Origin: Sphingomonas kyeonggiensis
GTDB taxonomy: Bacteria; Pseudomonadota; Alphaproteobacteria; Sphingomonadales; Sphingomonadaceae
Length of the DNA stretch: 64,000 bases
NCBI RefSeq assembly: GCF_014196745.1
Contig: NZ_JACIEH010000001.1
Location: forward strand, 1,798,001-1,862,000
Reading direction: 5' to 3'
This document shows, piece by piece, positions 61,951 to 64,000 of this stretch. The notes below the pieces were generated by a model. The model ran no database searches and was not told where the DNA came from. It worked only from the letters and a program-made list of their open reading frames with translations. The translations under genes and the position numbers were made by a program. The number at the start of each line of letters is the position of its first letter. Within the stretch, counting starts at the first letter, position 1.

Positions 61951-63294
61951 TCAAATCGCGTACTTCGCCCGTTGCGGCCGGCTGAGCATCGCATTGGCGG
62001 CATCGTTGCCGATGAACTTCTCCGCCTTGGGATCCCATTTGAGACGGCGACCGGTCTTCATCGCGATGTGGTGGAGCAAGCAGGTCGAGCAGGCGCGGTG
62101 CCCGATCTCGGCCGGCGCGCTGACCGGTACGCCCTTCAGGATGGCATCGAGCCAGTTCCGGTGCTGCTCGGGCGCCTTGTAGAGCTGCACTTCATTCGGC
62201 CCGATCACGCTGTCGAGAATCTTCGGATCGCTGGCGGTGAGCGGAATGTCGGCGGGCTTGGATGGATCGGAGGACGAGACCGCGCCCGTACGCTGGACGA
62301 ACACCCAGCCCTTGTCGCCGATGAACTTAACCCCGTTCGGCAGCGCGCCCGATATCGTCATCGTCACGCCATTGGCATAGCGGGCATGCGTCTCGAAGGG
62401 TCCGTGCACGTCCCATAGCCCGGACTTGGGGAATTCCGCGCTGCCCCAGACCTCGACCGGGCCGCTATGCTCCATGTCCATGCCCCAATGGGCGATGTCG
62501 ACATGATGCGCACCCCAGCCGGTGATCATGCCGGCGCCGAACTGCTCCATGCGCAGCCAGCCCGGGCGATCCTCGAAACTGTTCTGCGGGTGGACGCGGA
62601 TCTCAGTGTAATATTGCTCGGGGGTGGTTCCCAGCCAGGCGTCGTAGTTGAGGTTGGCCGGGATCGGCATCTGCGGCGCCTCGGGCCCCGAGGGGTCGCC
62701 GGGCAGGCCGATCTCGACATGCCTGAGCTTGCCGATCCGGCCGTTGCGGACCAGCTCGCAGGCGCGGTGGAATTGCGGCCAGGGGTCCTGCCCGCGCTGC
62801 TGCGAGCCGATCTGGAGGATACGACCCGACTTCTTCACTTCGTCGGCCATCCGCCGGCCCTCGGCGATGGTCAGCGAGGCGGGCTTCTGCAGATAGACAT
62901 GCTTGCCCGCCTGCACCGCATGCACGGCTAGCGGGGCGTGCTGGTGGTCCGGAGTGGAGACCAGCACCGCATCGATGTCCTTCGCCGCAAGCAGCTCGTG
63001 GTAATCGGTATAGCCGCGCGTGCCCGAATAAGGCTTGCCGGTGCTGGCGGCATAGCGGTCGTCGACCAGCTGCATGCCCGCGCCGAGCCGCTTGGTATCG
63101 ACATCGCACACCGCGACGATCTGGGCGTCGGCGTGCTTGTGGATTTCCTTCATGTCGTGGACGCGGCTGATCCGGCCGACGCCGATCGCGCCGATCGTCA
63201 CGCGGTTGGAGGGCGCATTCTGGCCGAACACGCTGGACGGCACGATCATCGGCGCCGCGATGGCACCCAAAGTCTGGCGTCTGGAAAGCCGCAT
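61951..63294 (-). CDS. Gfo/Idh/MocA family oxidoreductase, Tat-exported
   Basis: A 447-residue protein with a twin-arginine start (MRLSRRQTLGAIAAPMIVPSSVFG), so probably acts in the periplasm with a pre-bound cofactor. Rossmann segment VTIGAIGVGRISRVHDM (variant GxGxxxxxH), LVSTPDHQHAPLAVHAVQAGKHVYLQKP with the catalytic Lys, then GMITGWGAHHVDIAHWGMDMEH. This exported class is common in glycan-degrading bacteria. AGGAGGAGAGGGGC gives a strong ribosome site. It follows the next MocA gene by 26 bp. Confidence 0.9.
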   Translation of the reverse strand: MRLSRRQTLGAIAAPMIVPSSVFGQNAPSNRVTIGAIGVGRISRVHDMKEIHKHADAQIVAVCDVDTKRLGAGMQLVDDRYAASTGKPYSGTRGYTDYHELLAAKDIDAVLVSTPDHQHAPLAVHAVQAGKHVYLQKPASLTIAEGRRMADEVKKSGRILQIGSQQRGQDPWPQFHRACELVRNGRIGKLRHVEIGLPGDPSGPEAPQMPIPANLNYDAWLGTTPEQYYTEIRVHPQNSFEDRPGWLRMEQFGAGMITGWGAHHVDIAHWGMDMEHSGPVEVWGSAEFPKSGLWDVHGPFETHARYANGVTMTISGALPNGVKFIGDKGWVFVQRTGAVSSSDPSKPADIPLTASDPKILDSVIGPNEVQLYKAPEQHRNWLDAILKGVPVSAPAEIGHRACSTCLLHHIAMKTGRRLKWDPKAEKFIGNDAANAMLSRPQRAKYAI

Positions 63295-63320
63295 GCCCCT
63301 CTCCTCCTGTGTTGTCCGGT

Positions 63321-64000
63321 TCAGGCCGTGACCGGCCGCGTCGCGTTCTTCTGTGCGGTGAGCACCAGTTCGGCGGCGAGCAGGGCCTGTTCCTGGTCCT
63401 GCGCCACGCTGGAGCGCTCTATGATATCGGCGATGAATTGCGGGCCGAAGGGCAGCGGCACCTTGGAGCAGTCGATGTAGCGAACGCCCTGCTTGTCGCA
63501 GATCAGCAGGTGGTTGCCGCCGGGACGCCCGGCGATGTCGACGTACTTGCGCAGCTCGATATAGCCCTCGGTGCCGAGGATGAAGAGCCGGCCGTCGCCC
63601 CAGGTCGGCAAGCCGTCGGGCGTGAACCAGTCGACCCGGACATAGCCGGTGCCGCCGTCGCCGGTGAGCATCATGTCGCCGAAATCCTCGAAGTCCGGCT
63701 TGTCCGGCCATTTCAGGTTGCCGGTCTGCGCGGCAACGACATGCGCGGTCTTCGAACCGGTGTAGAACAGGAACTGATCGGCCTGGTGGCTGCCGATATC
63801 GGTGAGGATGCCGCCATAGCGGGCCTTGTCCCAGAACCAGTCCGGCCGGCCGGCGCCGACGCGGTGCGGGGCCAGGTTGACCGTCTGGATCACCTTGCCG
63901 ATCCGGCCCTGCTGGACCAGTTCGCCGGCATGGACGGCCGCGCGCACCTCGAGCCGCTCGGAATACAGGATCGCGAACTTGCGCCTGGTCTCGGCGATCG
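63321..64000 (-). CDS. Gfo/Idh/MocA family oxidoreductase, C-terminal part (cut by window end)
   Basis: About 226 codons of the C-terminal half. The substrate domain shows GGILTDIGSHQADQFLFYTGS, with the His after DIGS typical of the active site, and GTGYVRVDWFTPDGLPTWGDGR. The Rossmann domain is outside. It is upstream of, and probably co-transcribed with, the exported MocA gene. The terminal ...ALLAAELVLTAQKNATRP is normal for the family. Confidence 0.88.
   Translation of the reverse strand, partial: IAETRRKFAILYSERLEVRAAVHAGELVQQGRIGKVIQTVNLAPHRVGAGRPDWFWDKARYGGILTDIGSHQADQFLFYTGSKTAHVVAAQTGNLKWPDKPDFEDFGDMMLTGDGGTGYVRVDWFTPDGLPTWGDGRLFILGTEGYIELRKYVDIAGRPGGNHLLICDKQGVRYIDCSKVPLPFGPQFIADIIERSSVAQDQEQALLAAELVLTAQKNATRPVTA

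Overview
The window is high-GC DNA from an alphaproteobacterium, most likely a sphingomonad (Sphingomonas or a close relative). The basis is gene content: UPF0262, DUF2849, DUF1285, a UrcA-family protein, a DUF934/CysH/CysI sulfur cluster, an ExbB-ExbD-ExbD-TonB cluster and a set of plant-polysaccharide enzymes. Most of the window is housekeeping chromosome. I see no prophage, insertion sequence, CRISPR array or rRNA.

Layout. 1-6.5 kb: partial alpha/beta hydrolase, SelO, AstD, a BI-1 membrane protein, a zinc-ribbon protein, a GH5 mannanase and a lower-GC membrane protein. 6.5-10.4 kb: tightly overlapping sulfate-assimilation operon (cobA, DUF2849, cysI, DUF934, cysH). 10.4-19.3 kb: S41 protease, dnaB, UPF0262, a GH25-like protein with altered catalytic residues, cdd, a VOC protein, a GH115 alpha-glucuronidase broken by a frameshift at a C9 tract, and dcd. 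19.4-22.5 kb: TonB energising system plus a TPR protein. 22.7-31.5 kb: folB, GNAT, the DUF1285-nudix-cca operon, a GGDEF/EAL protein and parC. 31.9-38 kb: secreted and envelope proteins, a LysR regulator, UrcA, and three tandem DUF4349 paralogues. 38-40.6 kb: purC, purS, purQ and a cysteine hydrolase. 40.7-41.0 kb: three atypical tRNA-like genes in a row. 41-47.4 kb: chemoreceptor, lipase-like hydrolase, queuosine-precursor transporter, tRNA-Arg, a solitary MreB, and an NPP1/NLP-family protein behind an AT-rich leader. 47.6-54.6 kb: methionine aminotransferase, DUF4398 protein, methionine-salvage genes (mtnB, mtnD, mtnC, mtnA) and two L,D-transpeptidases. 54.7-64 kb: a membrane glycosyltransferase-like protein, nadE, a GH3 glucosidase, and three Gfo/Idh/MocA oxidoreductases, the last cut by the window end.

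How the genes work together. GH5, GH3 and GH115, together with the TonB-ExbBD motor and the MocA-type oxidoreductases, suggest growth on plant cell-wall glycans. The NLP protein also fits a plant-associated life. Sulfur is assimilated through a [4Fe-4S] APS-reductase-type CysH and a siroheme CysI, with CobA supplying siroheme precursor, and sulfur is recycled through the Mtn pathway. Palindromic GTCATCCCGG-type repeats lie between genes throughout. Two inverted pairs, 12 kb apart, have identical 27-nt arms.

The points most worth a second look are the tRNA-like trio at 40700-40974, the GH25-like protein lacking its DxE pair, the GH115 frameshift, the triplicated DUF4349 genes with shared upstream dyad elements, and the AT-rich NLP locus.
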